From Blastomussa wellsi (taxonomy: Eukaryota; Cnidaria; Anthozoa; Scleractinia; Plerogyridae): 64,000 nucleotides of DNA. The translations under genes were made by a program, and so were the position numbers. The stretch lies in NCBI GenBank assembly GCA_947652115.1, contig OX393566.1, positions 13,211,084 through 13,275,083 on the forward strand. The letters are read 5' to 3'. Positions 1-11,404 of this stretch are shown piece after piece (within the stretch, counting starts at the first letter, position 1; each line of letters starts with the position of its first letter). The notes beneath the pieces are model-generated. The model saw only the letters and a program-made list of their open reading frames with translations, did no database searches and was not told the DNA's origin.

Positions 1-883
1 TGTTGTCGAAGATTTTCTTTTGTTTAAGCGGCACAAGGCACGAAAAAACTTGTACGTATCGACCAGTTTATATTTAGTTTTCCTTTCGTTTTTCATTCGG
101 TTATTATTTTGCTTTATTCGGCGGATTTATACATTTAATTTCAGTGAATCGTTGTTCATGTAATAAAGAGTGTTTACAGTGCAGCGCATCTCAAGTTTAC
201 TTGTTGCCGCCTTCTTGTAGAGAACATTGGGTTCCTACAATATTTGTACAATCATTTGAACGCGGCGGCAATTTGTTTGCGTACGTCAGCAACCCAATTT
301 AGTGCAACGACGTCAATTTCAACGTTAGAACCAATGAGAGGCCGGAAAAGTGAGACGGCAATACCACGAAATATTGACGGCTCGCGCATAGGCAAAACTA
401 TAAGAGGATCGCGATACATTTCATATATTCACTGGATTTATCCAGTACAGATACAGTATATTCAGATTTACAGTTTTTTAAAGTAGATTTTACAATTTCC
501 GTACCGACATAATACGTTCTAACTTCTTTGCTCTTTCCTATCAACAATATAACAATTTAAGAAGTGCTTTAAAAACATCAAGGCAAACTAAAGAAACTAA
601 AGAACGAAGATTTGGGAACGTAACATCATACATGCTGTTGTTTAACGGAGAGAGTGCATTTATTTCTATCGCTCTCGGATGTTTGGTAAGTAATGGAAAG
701 TGGTTTATATTAGTTTATTTTGTGTATACGTTGTGTATCGGTGCCTTGTTTATGTTTTGTTTTTTTCCTTCTCGCCTAAGTATCTACCATCTGTTTCTGA
801 ACTATTTCGATACCAATTTGTCTCCTTATAACTGTAGATTTGGTTTCCTCTGCATTCCCCAGGAATTTACTATGCAGATCTAA
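1..883. other. AT-rich leader upstream of the LINE, no recognised gene
   Basis: This stretch precedes the LINE endonuclease frame. The short open frames at 244-486 and 632-883 show no domain I recognise and their composition is like noncoding DNA. It may be the 5' UTR or remains of ORF1 of the LINE that starts at 884, but no coiled coil, RRM or zinc knuckle typical of an ORF1 protein is visible. Confidence 0.4.
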
Positions 884-1651
884 ATGGCTGAAAAGTTAAC
901 TTTATTGTCACTTAATGTAAGGGGCCTGTCAAACTTTCGAAAACGGCGAGCAATTTTCACTTGGTGTCGCAAGAAAAATGCCGATATTGTATTTTTACAA
1001 GAAACACACTCAAAGAAAGACACTGAGGTACAATGGGGAAACGAATGGGGTGCCAGTGTGATATTGTCTCATGGAAGCCCAAATTCCCGTGGGGTTGCTC
1101 TCTTAATGAAGAAAGGGACTGATTTCATCATTCGCTCCAAAGCCGACATTTCGGACTGTAAATATATTCTGATTAACATTTATGCTCCCAATAAAGACAA
1201 CGATATTGTTAATTTCTTTGATAAACTAAAAAAATCTCTACAAGAAGAACAGTTTGACGCGGATGAAAAGATGATTGTTGGAGGTGATTTCAACTGTCCA
1301 ATAAACCCATTGTTGGACAAGAAAGGTGGTTCTTTAAACCCTCGCAAAACAGCAGTTGCAAATATTGAATGCTTTCAAGAGGAATTTGATTTAGTCGACA
1401 TTTGGCGTGTTAAATACCCAGAAATTAAAAGTTTCACTTGGTACCAAAGCTCTCCGCCAATATTTTGTTGCCTTGACTATTGGTTAATTTCTATTAATTT
1501 ACATGACTGGATAAAATCAACTGACATAACTCCTGCTATCAAAACGGATCATTCCGCAATTATGCTCGTGGTGGAGGATAATGAGCTGAAAAATCAAAAG
1601 GGTCCAGGTTTTTGGAAAATGAACTGCTCTATTCTAGATGATTTTACCTAG
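884..1651 (+). pseudogene. LINE ORF2, N-terminal AP-endonuclease domain (L1/Tx1-like)
   Basis: The 255-codon frame opens with the endonuclease/exonuclease/phosphatase signature: LSLNVRGLS near residue 7, then FLQETHS near 37, a VGGDFNCP block near 130 and a final KTDHSAIM block near 222. These are the metal-binding and catalytic Asn, Glu, Asp and His motifs of LINE AP-like endonucleases, which nick target DNA for target-primed reverse transcription. The 'LNVRGLS' opening followed by 'QETHS' is typical of L1/Tx1-type elements. The ATG at 884 fits the start of ORF2. The frame is closed by a stop at 1649-1651, after which the same protein resumes in another frame, so the gene is broken. This domain lies outside the tandem duplication and occurs only once. 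Confidence 0.85.
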
Positions 1652-3285
1652 TAGAGGAAATTTCTAATTTTCTACCAAAATGGGTTACTGAAGGTCAGAA
1701 AGAACTGTCTGACAATAGAGGCGTCTGGGATTGGATAAAATTTAATATAAGGGATCATGCTATACAATTTTCTAAGAAAAGAGCTAGAAGCAGAAAGGAC
1801 AAGGAAACCCAGTTAGAAAATGAATTTACCTCGGCTAAAAATATCTATGAAAATGACTCGTGTGAAAACAATTTGAATCTTTTGATTTCGGCAAGAGAAA
1901 AGATAGAATCCTTTTACGAAGAGAAAACTAGAGGGATAATAATTCGCGCGCGTGCTCGCTGCCATGAATATGGTGAAAAAAGTTCAAAGTACTTTCTTAA
2001 CTTGGAAAAACGGAACTACGTAAAGAAGCGTATGCGGAAACTGAATATTAATCATTCTTCGACCACTGACCCAACAGTCATTCTCGCTGAACAAAAGCGT
2101 TTCTACCAAGATTTGTATACGAGTAGGAACAAAAGTTTGAATAATGACGGGTAGAAATTTTCTATAAGAATATTCAAAGTTGCGTTATCAATAACGGTTG
2201 GGCGTCGGATTTTTTTAATTTAGAGCGCGGGGTGAGACAAGGGGATCCACTATCCCCCTATCTTTTTGTACTAGCCGTGGAAATTATGGCAATCGCTGTA
2301 AGGCAGAATACATCTATAAGAGGTATCTCAATTGATGGACAAGAAACCAAACTGCTTCAGTATGCAGACGACACAACATTACATTACTTCAGCCCAAGCA
2401 TTTTTCAGCTTGTTAAATAATTATAAACTGCTCTCGGGCTTAGAAATTAACTACAGTAAAACAGAAGGTATGTGGATTGGATCTTGTAGAAATAGCAATT
2501 CCAAACCCTTTGGCATCAAATGGTCTCAAGAGCCTATCAAAGCTTTAGGTGTATATTATTCGTACGATCCAATCCTTCTTCGGGAGAAAAACTTCATTGA
2601 AAATTTGGACAAGATTAAAAAACTTCTGAATCTGTGGTCATGTAGAGGCTTGTCACTTTACGGCAAGGTGACTGTCATTAAATCCCTAGTTATACCAAAA
2701 TTTGTTTACATATGCTCTCTCATGCCTGTTCCAGACGAAATTGTGAAAGAGTTAAATCGACTAGTTTACAAATTTCTGTGGAATGGAACTGATAAGGTAA
2801 CTCGTCTTTCTACAATCAACGGTTATGCTAAAGGTGGTTTAAAAATGATTGACCTCGATTCTATGGTTAAATCTTTGCGTTTGGCATGGCTACAAAGAGT
2901 ATATAATGCTACAGAAGGTCCTTGGAGATGGTATCTTTCTCACCTTTTAACAAGGTTCGGTGGTCTGTTTTTGTTTAACTGTAATTACGATGTTAATGAC
3001 CTCTCGGTGCCTTCACTATTTTATTTTCAACTTTTGAAATGGTGGGCAGAGTTCCGTGATGACTTTGCTTCTTCAAAAGACTGGGACAATATTATTTGGA
3101 ATATTCGTATTGATGACAAGCCAGTTTTTTTATAAAAATTTCTTCCTTTCAGGTGTATTGTATTTGAGGGACCTTCTTTTAAGTAGCAACAACATCGAGT
3201 CTTTTGAGATTGTTTCAAGAAACATAGAAAAGTCTAATTTTCTAATCTGGACGGGCCTTCGGGACTCCATTCCATCTCATTAATA
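1652..3285 (+). pseudogene. LINE ORF2, reverse-transcriptase half with internal deletion
   Basis: ORF2 continues in pieces. A linker at 1652-2154 has the segment ARARCHEYGEKSSKYFLNLE that precedes the RT in L1-type proteins. The frame at 2175-2420 carries RT motif B (RGVRQGDPLSPYLF) and motif C (LQYADDTTL). The C-terminal part at 2420-3285 has thumb and downstream blocks such as GLSLYGKVTVIKSLV and GGLKMIDL, ending near FLIWTGLRDSIPSH. Between 2154 and 2175 the section that should hold RT motifs up to A is missing, roughly 150 residues by comparison with the family, and frames shift at least twice. The element cannot encode an active RT. It ends near 3310 without a clear poly-A tail. Confidence 0.85.
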
Positions 3286-3329
3286 TTACGCAATCCATAG
3301 TCCCATGTCAAAACGGCAATCCTAAAATT

Positions 3330-3430
3330 ACTTGGGGATCATTTCGGTGTCGGCGAGGAAAAAATGGGGATCATTTCAGGATCAGGACATTTCGAGGTCG
3401 ATTAGGGGGTCATTTCTGGGTCGGGATCAT
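3330..3430. repeat. Short GGATCATTTC-type repeat cluster
   Basis: About 100 bp made of imperfect repeats of a G/A-rich motif ending in TCATTTC (GGGGATCATTTCGG, GGGGATCATTTCAGG, GGGGGTCATTTCTGG, CGGGATCATTTCGG). It lies between the LINE end and the tRNA-like fragment and recurs in unit B at about 7655-7755. Probably part of a small dispersed repeat. Confidence 0.55.
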
Positions 3431-3444
3431 TTCGGGGCCTGTAC

Positions 3445-3486
3445 GGATAGCGGTGCGATGTTCTACCGACTGAGCTATGAAGTCAC
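3445..3486 (-). other. tRNA-derived fragment with an A box (SINE-like)
   Basis: Read on the minus strand, this stretch begins GACTTCATAGCTCAGTCGG and continues TAGAACATCGCACCG. It matches a tRNA acceptor/D-arm with a perfect pol III A box (TAGCTCAGTCGG). No anticodon loop, B box (GGTTCGAATCC) or T arm follows; the sequence runs instead into the TCATTTC repeats. It is the left end of a tRNA-derived SINE or a tRNA relic, not a tRNA gene. The unit-B copy is at 7770-7811. Confidence 0.55.
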
Positions 3487-3826
3487 ACATGGGGAGCGAC
3501 GTCAAATTTCTTGAGTTCATATTTTGAAAGGAATGAATTGATGTAAATGAAATAATTCATATATTCATTGCGGATTTAAATGAAAGTGAGAAATGATCAG
3601 CGTTTTGACGTGACGTCATAAAATTCTCGAATTCAAAAGCAAAGAGCACCCAAACTTTTTATGCTCATCGGGCATAATACCACATAAGAGGCGCTTTTCA
3701 GCTAAACAGCGTCATTCGTTTGGAAACCAGCGCATTTTATATTTTAGAGTTATCGCGGTGCGTGACAAAAAGTTACGATCATTTTTGTCGAAAAACACAT
3801 ACTCATCTCGAGGGTACCTAAACTTC

Positions 3827-4962
3827 GAGCCAGGATCCGAGCCAGGATTCGAGCCAAGACTCGAGCCAGGATCCTCCCTTTACACGCCTTTATTTTTTAA
3901 ATAAAGATAGTTTAATTTGGCTATAATTGCTATTGTAAAACAAAATCAAACAGAAGTAATATAAATAAAACCCAACAAATCCGGGCGAACAATTTCAAGC
4001 ATACACTTGTAGCTGAATACGCCACGCAAGGTAAGATCTTGTAAAATATGCAATTCTAAGTAGAAATTCTGAAAAAAATTTAAAAATATATTTTAAGTGA
4101 TTTTAAACCCCAAAATGTTGCATAAACATAGTTTCCAGAAAACAAAAACAATGCTTATGCAAATTTTTAGGGACAAACAAAGAGTATTATGGTATTTTCT
4201 GAAGTGGCGGCCTATTTAGATTGGTTGGATACGCATGTATTGTATTGCGATGTGTTGTGGAGTTAGAGGAATGACAAAGAATGACAAAGTCTAGAACTGA
4301 GTAGAATTACAGTAAACGAAAGGTCTATTTAAACCATGGGAGCAACTACAGAATTCAGGGCCACTTCGGTCTACTTCATTTCCATGTATCGAGACCTTTT
4401 GTAGAACGAGGAATAACACAATAGACGCTATTCTTATTCAATGACATGCAAATAAGTGGCCCTGTATTCTTGACCCTTTGTCACTGCCGCAGTACCACAA
4501 GGAAGCACAAGTTCACGTCCGATCACTGAAGTTAAGCCTGTTAGGCAGGGTTACCATTTGGATGGGTGACAGACATGAATTATCCCGTTATTGGCTTTTC
4601 GCTTGATCTCTTTTTCCAATGAATGTCAGTGACATTTTAGGTCCATCCTTTGTTCTTCTAACGGCTTCTTAATTTGCACTTTTTTAGTTCCAAAATTAAA
4701 CCGCAATCAAATCAACGATCGTCCGGTTTTGCACGCCATGGCGAAATTGGCAAATTTGACGAAATTTTGCTAAATTTGTCAAACTGGCCAAATTATGTAA
4801 ATTAGATTTGGCGAAAATGGCAAATGCGGCGAATTTGGCGAAATTTTCCCCACATATTTTCCTCCACCTTAACATAAAAGTAGAGGCAGGTCATGTGATC
4901 AAAATGGTGGAAAAAAAAAACTAAAGAAGTGTAAAGGGTGAATCCTGGCTCGGATCCTGGCT
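3827..4962. mobile_element. Non-autonomous TIR element with 5S-like core, unit A
   Basis: The left end (3827-3885) has four near-perfect 12-bp units of the GAGCCAGGATCC type followed by CCCTTTACAC. The right end (4930-4962) is the inverse: GTGTAAAGGG, then GAATCCTGG and CTCGGATCCTGGC. The ends therefore form inverted repeats of about 35 bp, with two units on the right and four on the left. No open frame of note lies inside. The middle holds a 5S-rRNA-like segment, an A/T-rich stretch with GGCGAAATT-type repeats (4735-4850), and about 700 bp shared with the element at 51.4-53.0 kb. I infer a MITE-like DNA element; no target duplication is clear. Confidence 0.65.
4486..4598 (+). other. 5S-rRNA-like segment, unit A
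   Basis: About 110 bp align by eye to eukaryotic 5S rRNA. The 5' part (GCAGTACCACAA) is weak. Then come CGTCCGATCACTGAAGTTAAGC, TTGGATGGGTGAC and TTATCCCGTTATTGGCTTTT. The internal promoter boxes (AAGTTAAGC box A region and TTGGATGGGTGAC box C region) are well kept, while helices I and IV have many changes, so it is not a functional rRNA gene. Its position inside a repeated TIR element suggests a captured 5S gene or a 5S-derived SINE head carried by the element. Confidence 0.75.
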
Positions 4963-5454
4963 TTATTCTTAGTATATTTCACTTGTCTCGTGAGTTTAAA
5001 AGTTTTGAATGTTTAAGTCTTATGAAAAGTGTTTATGTAAATATTTGTTTGTTCAGTACAGGTAATCAATCGCCTAGATAAGAGGGTCCTGAAAGGGTAA
5101 AATGGGAACTGGGGTTGGCCTGTTTTTGCACTGGGAAAATGGGATTTGGGTGACTGAAACTGGGATTTGGTCACTGGGAATGGGAAAAAAAGTCGAAAAT
5201 GGGAATGGGATAAATATCTTTTACCCATAACCAGGTGAGACATCACTTATTTTCTAAATTGATAACGTCAGAAAATTGTTCAAGCGCCTTGTTCGTGTCA
5301 ATTTGTAGCCAGCACATTTTATTTTCACCGAATGAGTGGCCTCCACTTGTGGTGAATGATATTTGTGTATGTATTAAAAGTGTGTGTGTAAAGCCAAATT
5401 TGCAGAGCATGCGTATTTTTATGATACAAAAAAATTGCCGGTAGCGTAGTTCTC

Positions 5455-5809
5455 ATGCCAGAATCCTACGACCTTTAGCGCCTGATGACAGTGGCACTGA
5501 AGAAGAGGTAGAAAGCGCTACTGAAACAACATGGAGCATGATCCGTCCGACCAGGCTTGGAAGAATAAGAACACTTACAAGTCGGATCAGGGGAATACGT
5601 TCTAGTTTATATTTATTATACATTGCAGTAACTATCTGTCTTCTTGTTGGCTAATAGTCTACAGTTAATGACAATCTACATACAGATTATTGCAATTGCG
5701 CGCATAACGTCGTCGATCCAATCTTGAAAGACAAAGTTGCGAAGAAACACTTCCACAAATACTTTGAGGAGAAAAATATTCAGGAGCCAGATGAGAAAAA
5801 GGAATTAGC
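5455..5809 (+). other. Two possible coding exons, unrecognised
   Basis: Two open stretches look more protein-like than their surroundings. 5455-5605 encodes an acidic segment (PDDSGTEEEVESATETT) followed by an Arg-rich one. 5657-5809 encodes a Lys/Glu-rich segment including KKHFHKYFEEKNIQEPDEKK. The second follows a plausible acceptor (CTACAG, ending near 5656) and ends at a strong donor (GTAAGT at 5810). I do not recognise the family. They could be exons of a host gene or of an old transposon. Unit B repeats them at 9780-10134. Confidence 0.25.
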
Positions 5810-6141
5810 GTAAGTGTTAAAATTTTTTATGTAGAAGCGCGAAATCTCGTTTATTCTTGACAGCAATTTATAATAAAACAATAATTAGATCATTCGTGTT
5901 GTGCGGTATCCGGAATAATCAAGATCTTGGTAAGAGTTATCATCCAAAGCCGGATATGACAAAAACCTCATCCAATAATAGTTTTATTGTGTCGTTTCAG
6001 TACAGTCCAAAAGTATCCTTTTGTCTCCAGAACATGTTCACAAATCCTCGTGACTTTTTGCGTCTTTTTTGGGCCGTAATTTTGAAGAGATACGAAGTAT
6101 GTATAACACTGGGATTTTCTCTGAATTTTGCCAGTGGGAAT

Positions 6142-7610
6142 GAAAATGAATTTACCTCGGCTAAAAATATCTATGAAAATGACTCGTGTGAAAACAATTT
6201 GAATCTTTTGATTTCGGCAAGAGAAAAGATAGAATCCTTTTACGAAGAGAAAACTAGAGGGATAATAATTCGCGCGCGTGCTCGCTGCCATGAATATGGT
6301 GAAAAAAGTTCAAAGTACTTTCTTAACTTGGAAAAACGGAACTACGTAAAGAAGCGTATGCGGAAACTGAATATTAATCATTCTTCGACCACTGACCCAA
6401 CAGTCATTCTCGCTGAACAAAAGCGTTTCTACCAAGATTTGTATACGAGTAGGAACAAAAGTTTGAATAATGACGGGTAGAAATTTTCTATAAGAATATT
6501 CAAAGTTGCGTTATCAATAACGGTTGGGCGTCGGATTTTTTTAATTTAGAGCGCGGGGTGAGACAAGGGGATCCACTATCCCCCTATCTTTTTGTACTAG
6601 CCGTGGAAATTATGGCAATCGCTGTAAGGCAGAATACATCTATAAGAGGTATCTCAATTGATGGACAAGAAACCAAACTGCTTCAGTATGCAGACGACAC
6701 ATCATTACATTACTTCAGCCCAAGCATTTTTCAGCTTGTTAAATAATTATAAACTGCTCTCGGGCTTAGAAATTAACTACAGTAAAACAGAAGGTATGTG
6801 GATTGGATCTTGTAGAAATAGCAATTCCAAACCCTTTGGCATCAAATGGTCTCAAGAGCCTATCAAAGCTTTAGGTGTATATTATTCGTACGATCCAATC
6901 CTTCTTCGGGAGAAAAACTTCATTGAAAATTTGGACAAGATTAAAAAACTTCTGAATCTGTGGTCATGTAGAGGCTTGTCACTTTACGGCAAGGTGACTG
7001 TCATTAAATCCCTAGTTATACCAAAATTTGTTTACATATGCTCTCTCATGCCTGTTCCAGACGAAATTGTGAAAGAGTTAAATCGACTAGTTTACAAATT
7101 TCTGTGGAATGGAACTGATAAGGTAACTCGTCTTTCTACAATCAACGGTTATGCTAAAGGTGGTTTAAAAATGATTGACCTCGATTCTATGGTTAAATCT
7201 TTGCGTTTGGCATGGCTACAAAGAGTATATAATGCTACAGAAGGTCCTTGGAGATGGTATCTTTCTCACCTTTAACAAGGTTCGGTGGTCTGATTTTGTT
7301 TAACTGTAATTACGATGTTAATGACCTCTCGGTGCCTTCACTATTTTATTTTCAACTTTTGAAATGGTGGGCAGAGTTCCGTGATGACTTTGCTTCTTCA
7401 AAAGACTGGGACAATATTATTTGGAATATTCGTATTGATGACAAGCCAGTTTTTTTATAAAAATTTCTTCCTTTCAGGTGTATTGTATTTGAGGGACCTT
7501 CTTTTAAGTAGCAACAACATCGAGTCTTTTGAGATTGTTTCAAGAAACATAGAAAAGTCTAATTTTCTAATCTGGACGGGCCTTCGGGACTCCATTCCAT
7601 CTCATTAATA
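6142..7610 (+). pseudogene. LINE ORF2 RT fragment, second copy
   Basis: This is the unit-B copy of the RT half at 1816-3285, without the endonuclease domain. It keeps motif B (RGVRQGDPLSPYLF, near 6555) and motif C (LQYADDTSL, changed from TTL by the A-to-T substitution at 6702). A one-base deletion near 7272 adds a frameshift not present in unit A, splitting the thumb region after WYLSHL. The upstream end is fused to unrelated sequence at the duplication junction, giving an accidental 207-codon chimeric frame at 5857-6480. Confidence 0.85.
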
Positions 7611-8151
7611 TTACGCAATCCATAGTCCCATGTCAAAACGGCAATCCTAAAATTACTTGGGGATCATTTCGGTGTCGGCGAGGAAAAAATGGGGATCATT
7701 TCAGGATCAGGACATTTCGAGGTCGATTAGGGGGTCATTTCTGGGTCGGGATCATTTCGGGGCCTGTACGGATAGCGGTGCGATGTTCTACCGACTGAGC
7801 TATGAAGTCACACATGGGGAGCGACGTCAAATTTCTTGAGTTCATATTTTGAAAGGAATGAATTGATGTAAATGAAATAATTCATATATTCATTGCGGAT
7901 TTAAATGAAAGTGAGAAATGATCAGCGTTTTGACGTGACGTCATAAAATTCTAGAATTCAAAAGCAAAGAGCACCCAAACTTTTTATGCTCATCGGGCAT
8001 AATACCACATAAGAGGCGCTTTTCAGCTAAACAGCGTCATTCGTTTGGAAACCAGCGCATTTTATATTTTAGAGTTATCGCGGTGCGTGACAAAAAGTTA
8101 CGATCATTTTTGTCGAAAAACACATACTCATCTCGAGGGTACCTAAACTTC

Positions 8152-9287
8152 GAGCCAGGATCCGAGCCAGGATTCGAGCCAAGACTCGAGCCAGGATCCT
8201 CCCTTTACACGCCTTTATTTTTTAAATAAAGATAGTTTAATTTGGCTATAATTGCTATTGTAAAACAAAATCAAACAGAAGTAATATAAATAAAACCCAA
8301 CAAATCCGGGCGAACAATTTCAAGCATACACTTGTAGCTGAATACGCCACGCAAGGTAAGATCTTGTAAAATATGCAATTCTAAGTAGAAATTCTGAAAA
8401 AAATTTAAAAATATATTTTAAGTGATTTTAAACCCCAAAATGTTGCATAAACATAGTTTCCAGAAAACAAAAACAATGCTTATGCAAATTTTTAGGGACA
8501 AACAAAGAGTATTATGGTATTTTCTGAAGTGGCGGCCTATTTAGATTGGTTGGATACGCATGTATTGTATTGCGATGTGTTGTGGAGTTAGAGGAATGAC
8601 AAAGAATGACAAAGTCTAGAACTGAGTAGAATTACAGTAAACGAAAGGTCTATTTAAACCATGGGAGCAACTACAGAATTCAGGGCCACTTCGGTCTACT
8701 TCATTTCCATGTATCGAGACCTTTTGTAGAACGAGGAATAACACAATAGACGCTATTCTTATTCAATGACATGCAAATAAGTGGCCCTGTATTCTTGACC
8801 CTTTGTCACTGCCGCAGTACCACAAGGAAGCACAAGTTCACGTCCGATCACTGAAGTTAAGCCTGTTAGGCAGGGTTACCATTTGGATGGGTGACAGACA
8901 TGAATTATCCCGTTATTGGCTTTTCGCTTGATCTCTTTTTCCAATGAATGTCAGTGACATTTTAGGTCCATCCTTTGTTCTTCTAACGGCTTCTTAATTT
9001 GCACTTTTTTAGTTCCAAAATTAAACCGCAATCAAATCAACGATCGTCCGGTTTTGCACGCCATGGCGAAATTGGCAAATTTGACGAAATTTTGCTAAAT
9101 TTGTCAAACTGGCCAAATTATGTAAATTAGATTTGGCGAAAATGGCAAATGCGGCGAATTTGGCGAAATTTTCCCCACATATTTTCCTCCACCTTAACAT
9201 AAAAGTAGAGGCAGGTCATGTGATCAAAATGGTGGAAAAAAAAAACTAAAGAAGTGTAAAGGGTGAATCCTGGCTCGGATCCTGGCT
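8152..9287. mobile_element. Non-autonomous TIR element with 5S-like core, unit B
   Basis: Exact counterpart of the 3827-4962 element, created by the tandem duplication rather than by transposition, because the flanking DNA is duplicated too. The GAGCCAGGATCC-type left end, the inverse right end and the 5S-like middle are all retained. Confidence 0.65.
8811..8923 (+). other. 5S-rRNA-like segment, unit B
   Basis: Identical counterpart of the 4486-4598 segment within tandem unit B. The same box A-like and box C-like blocks are present. Its existence adds nothing independent about function because it was copied with the whole unit. Confidence 0.75.
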
Positions 9288-10486
9288 TTATTCTTAGTAT
9301 ATTTCACTTGTCTCGTGAGTTTAAAAGTTTTGAATGTTTAAGTCTTATGAAAAGTGTTTATGTAAATATTTGTTTGTTCAGTACAGGTAATCAATCGCCT
9401 AGATAAGAGGGTCCTGAAAGGGTAAAATGGGAACTGGGGTTGGCCTGTTTTTGCACTGGGAAAATGGGATTTGGGTGACTGAAACTGGGATTTGGTCACT
9501 GGGAATGGGAAAAAAAGTCGAAAATGGGAATGGGATAAATATCTTTTACCCATAACCAGGTGAGACATCACTTATTTTCTAAATTGATAACGTCAGAAAA
9601 TTGTTCAAGCGCCTTGTTCGTGTCAATTTGTAGCCAGCACATTTTATTTTCACCGAATGAGTGGCCTCCACTTGTGGTGAATGATATTTGTGTATGTATT
9701 AAAAGTGTGTGTGTAAAGCCAAATTTGCAGAGCATGCGTATTTTTATGATACAAAAAAATTGCCGGTAGCGTAGTTCTCATGCCAGAATCCTACGACCTT
9801 TAGCGCCTGATGACAGTGGCACTGAAGAAGAGGTAGAAAGCGCTACTGAAACAACATGGAGCATGATCCGTCCGACCAGGCTTGGAAGAATAAGAACACT
9901 TACAAGTCGGATCAGGGGAATACGTTCTAGTTTATATTTATTATACATTGCAGTAACTATCTGTCTTCTTGTTGGCTAATAGTCTACAGTTAATGACAAT
10001 CTACATACAGATTATTGCAATTGCGCGCATAACGTCGTCGATCCAATCTTGAAAGACAAAGTTGCGAAGAAACACTTCCACAAATACTTTGAGGAGAAAA
10101 ATATTCAGGAGCCAGATGAGAAAAAGGAATTAGCGTAAGTGTTAAAATTTTTTATGTAGAAGCGCGAAATCTCGTTTATTCTTGACAGCAATTTATAATA
10201 AAACAATAATTAGATCATTCGTGTTGTGCGGTATCCGGAATAATCAAGATCTTGGTAAGAGTTATCATCCAAAGCCGGATATGACAAAAACCTCATCCAA
10301 TAATAGTTTTATTGTGTCGTTTCAGTACAGTCCAAAAGTATCCTTTTGTCTCCAGAACATGTTCACAAATCCTCGTGACTTTTTGCGTCTTTTTGGGCCG
10401 TAATTTTGAAGAGATACGAAGTATGTATAACACTGGGATTTTCTCTGAATTTTGCCAGTGGGAATGGGATATTTGCACTATTTCCG

Positions 10487-10529
10487 GCCGCCATATTGGT
10501 GTTCCACTGAGGTACGCCAATATGGCGGC
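10487..10529. repeat. GCCGCCATATTGG hairpin
   Basis: GCCGCCATATTGGTGTTCCA is followed after a few bases by ACGCCAATATGGCGGC, a near-perfect inverted repeat. The GCCGCCAT core is common at the ends of fold-back elements elsewhere in this window (23.17 kb, 35.35 kb). Probably a small MITE remnant. Confidence 0.5.
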
Positions 10530-10689
10530 TCCGTACTGGTCTCTGTAAATTTGTGCGAGACATTGCGACGAATATCTGAAGTTTGGAATAACGCACACAC
10601 CTGAAACTTGGAGGCGCGTATCCTTTATTTATCTCTATAATATCGTAGTTTCGTCACTCTGTCCACTTACTGGTTTTCGATTTATTTAT

Positions 10690-11121
10690 TTTTTGTGGTC
10701 ACGTGAGTGAAAACGCTCTTAACGGACACCTCTATTAGACGGACACCTGGTGCTGGTCCCGGCCGTTTCTCAGTCATTTCACTATAACTAAACTCTCTAT
10801 AAGACGGACAACGGACACTTTGGATCGTCAACGGACAGTTGTGAGGTGCTGAATGTTACCGCAAATTACGATTAAGGGAAGAAAAATTCTTAAATTACCA
10901 AGTACGTGACTCTTTTTAACACCAGACGATTAACTGACAGCACTTTTCTTTTCGGCGGAATACATACAGTACAAGTTAAAATTAAATCAGGTGACAACCG
11001 AATTGTATTGTATTGTCATGTTACGTCGACTCTCTATAAGCCTATAAGCCGGACACCTTTCTAAGACGGACAGCTAAGGCCGGTCCCGATGGTGTCCGTC
11101 TTAGAGAGAGTTGACTGTATT
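10690..11121. mobile_element. Degenerate Tigger/pogo-like MITE remnant
   Basis: Several copies of the motif CTCTATAAGACGGACA / GGACACC occur at 10700-10830 and 11025-11075. The right edge is the inverse GGTGTCCGTCTTAGAGAG followed by GTTGACTGTA. Such 'CTCTnnAGACGGACACC' ends are typical of pogo/Tigger-class elements with TA targets. No coding sequence is visible, and the left boundary is not clear. Confidence 0.45.
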
Positions 11122-11404
11122 GGAATAAAGAAGCCTGAAACAATTCAGTGACCAACTGAGCTTCAGCACCACAGACTGGGAGTGAGGTCAATTCACTCAG
11201 GACAAATACATAGAATAGACGAAAGAGACAAATTTGGTTTGATGAATGATCTTGGTATTGAAAAACAAGGAAACGAGTAACCCAACTCACGAGTGCCACG
11301 TGTTAGCCAATTCTGCCAATTGGACAGAAACATATAAAGGAATTGCTCAATGAGGAGTTAGCTTGCCGAGAGCCGTTTTGGAAATAGTGTGAAAAAACTC
11401 GGTT

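Larger units (their letters stand above)
1816..6141. repeat. Tandem duplication, unit A (4,326 bp)
   Basis: This unit is followed directly by an almost identical unit B. Bases 1816-6141 match 6142-10465 with five differences found by eye: A2376 versus T6702, one missing T near 7272, T2968 versus A7293, C3628 versus A7953, and one missing T near 10394. The unit runs from inside the LINE RT half, through the 5S-core TIR element, to unrelated sequence near 6141. Only a single base is shared at the junction, so it is not an LTR or TIR structure. It is either a recent tandem duplication or an assembly artefact. Confidence 0.95.
6142..10465. repeat. Tandem duplication, unit B (4,324 bp)
   Basis: Second unit of the tandem repeat, offset 4,326 bp from unit A (4,325 after the first 1-bp deletion and 4,324 after the second). 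Every feature of unit A between 1816 and 6141 recurs here, including the LINE fragment, the tRNA-like fragment, the TIR element and its 5S-like core. After 10465 the sequence continues into single-copy DNA (GGGATATTTGC), which shows where the original locus went before duplication. Confidence 0.95.

Noticed and set aside
3445..3486. tRNA gene on the minus strand
   Set aside because: Only the A box and D-arm region exists; there is no anticodon arm, T arm or B box.
4486..4598. Functional 5S rRNA gene
   Set aside because: There are too many changes outside the promoter boxes, and it is embedded in a repeated TIR element.
5470..5525. CTGATGA followed by a CAGT/ACTG stem and GCGCT, resembling a hammerhead
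   Set aside because: The GAAA core is absent (GAAG follows the stem) and no cleavage triplet fits. The stretch reads better as an acidic coding-like segment.
5857..6480. 207-codon plus-strand frame
   Set aside because: It spans the tandem-duplication junction, fusing unrelated DNA to LINE sequence. It is accidental.
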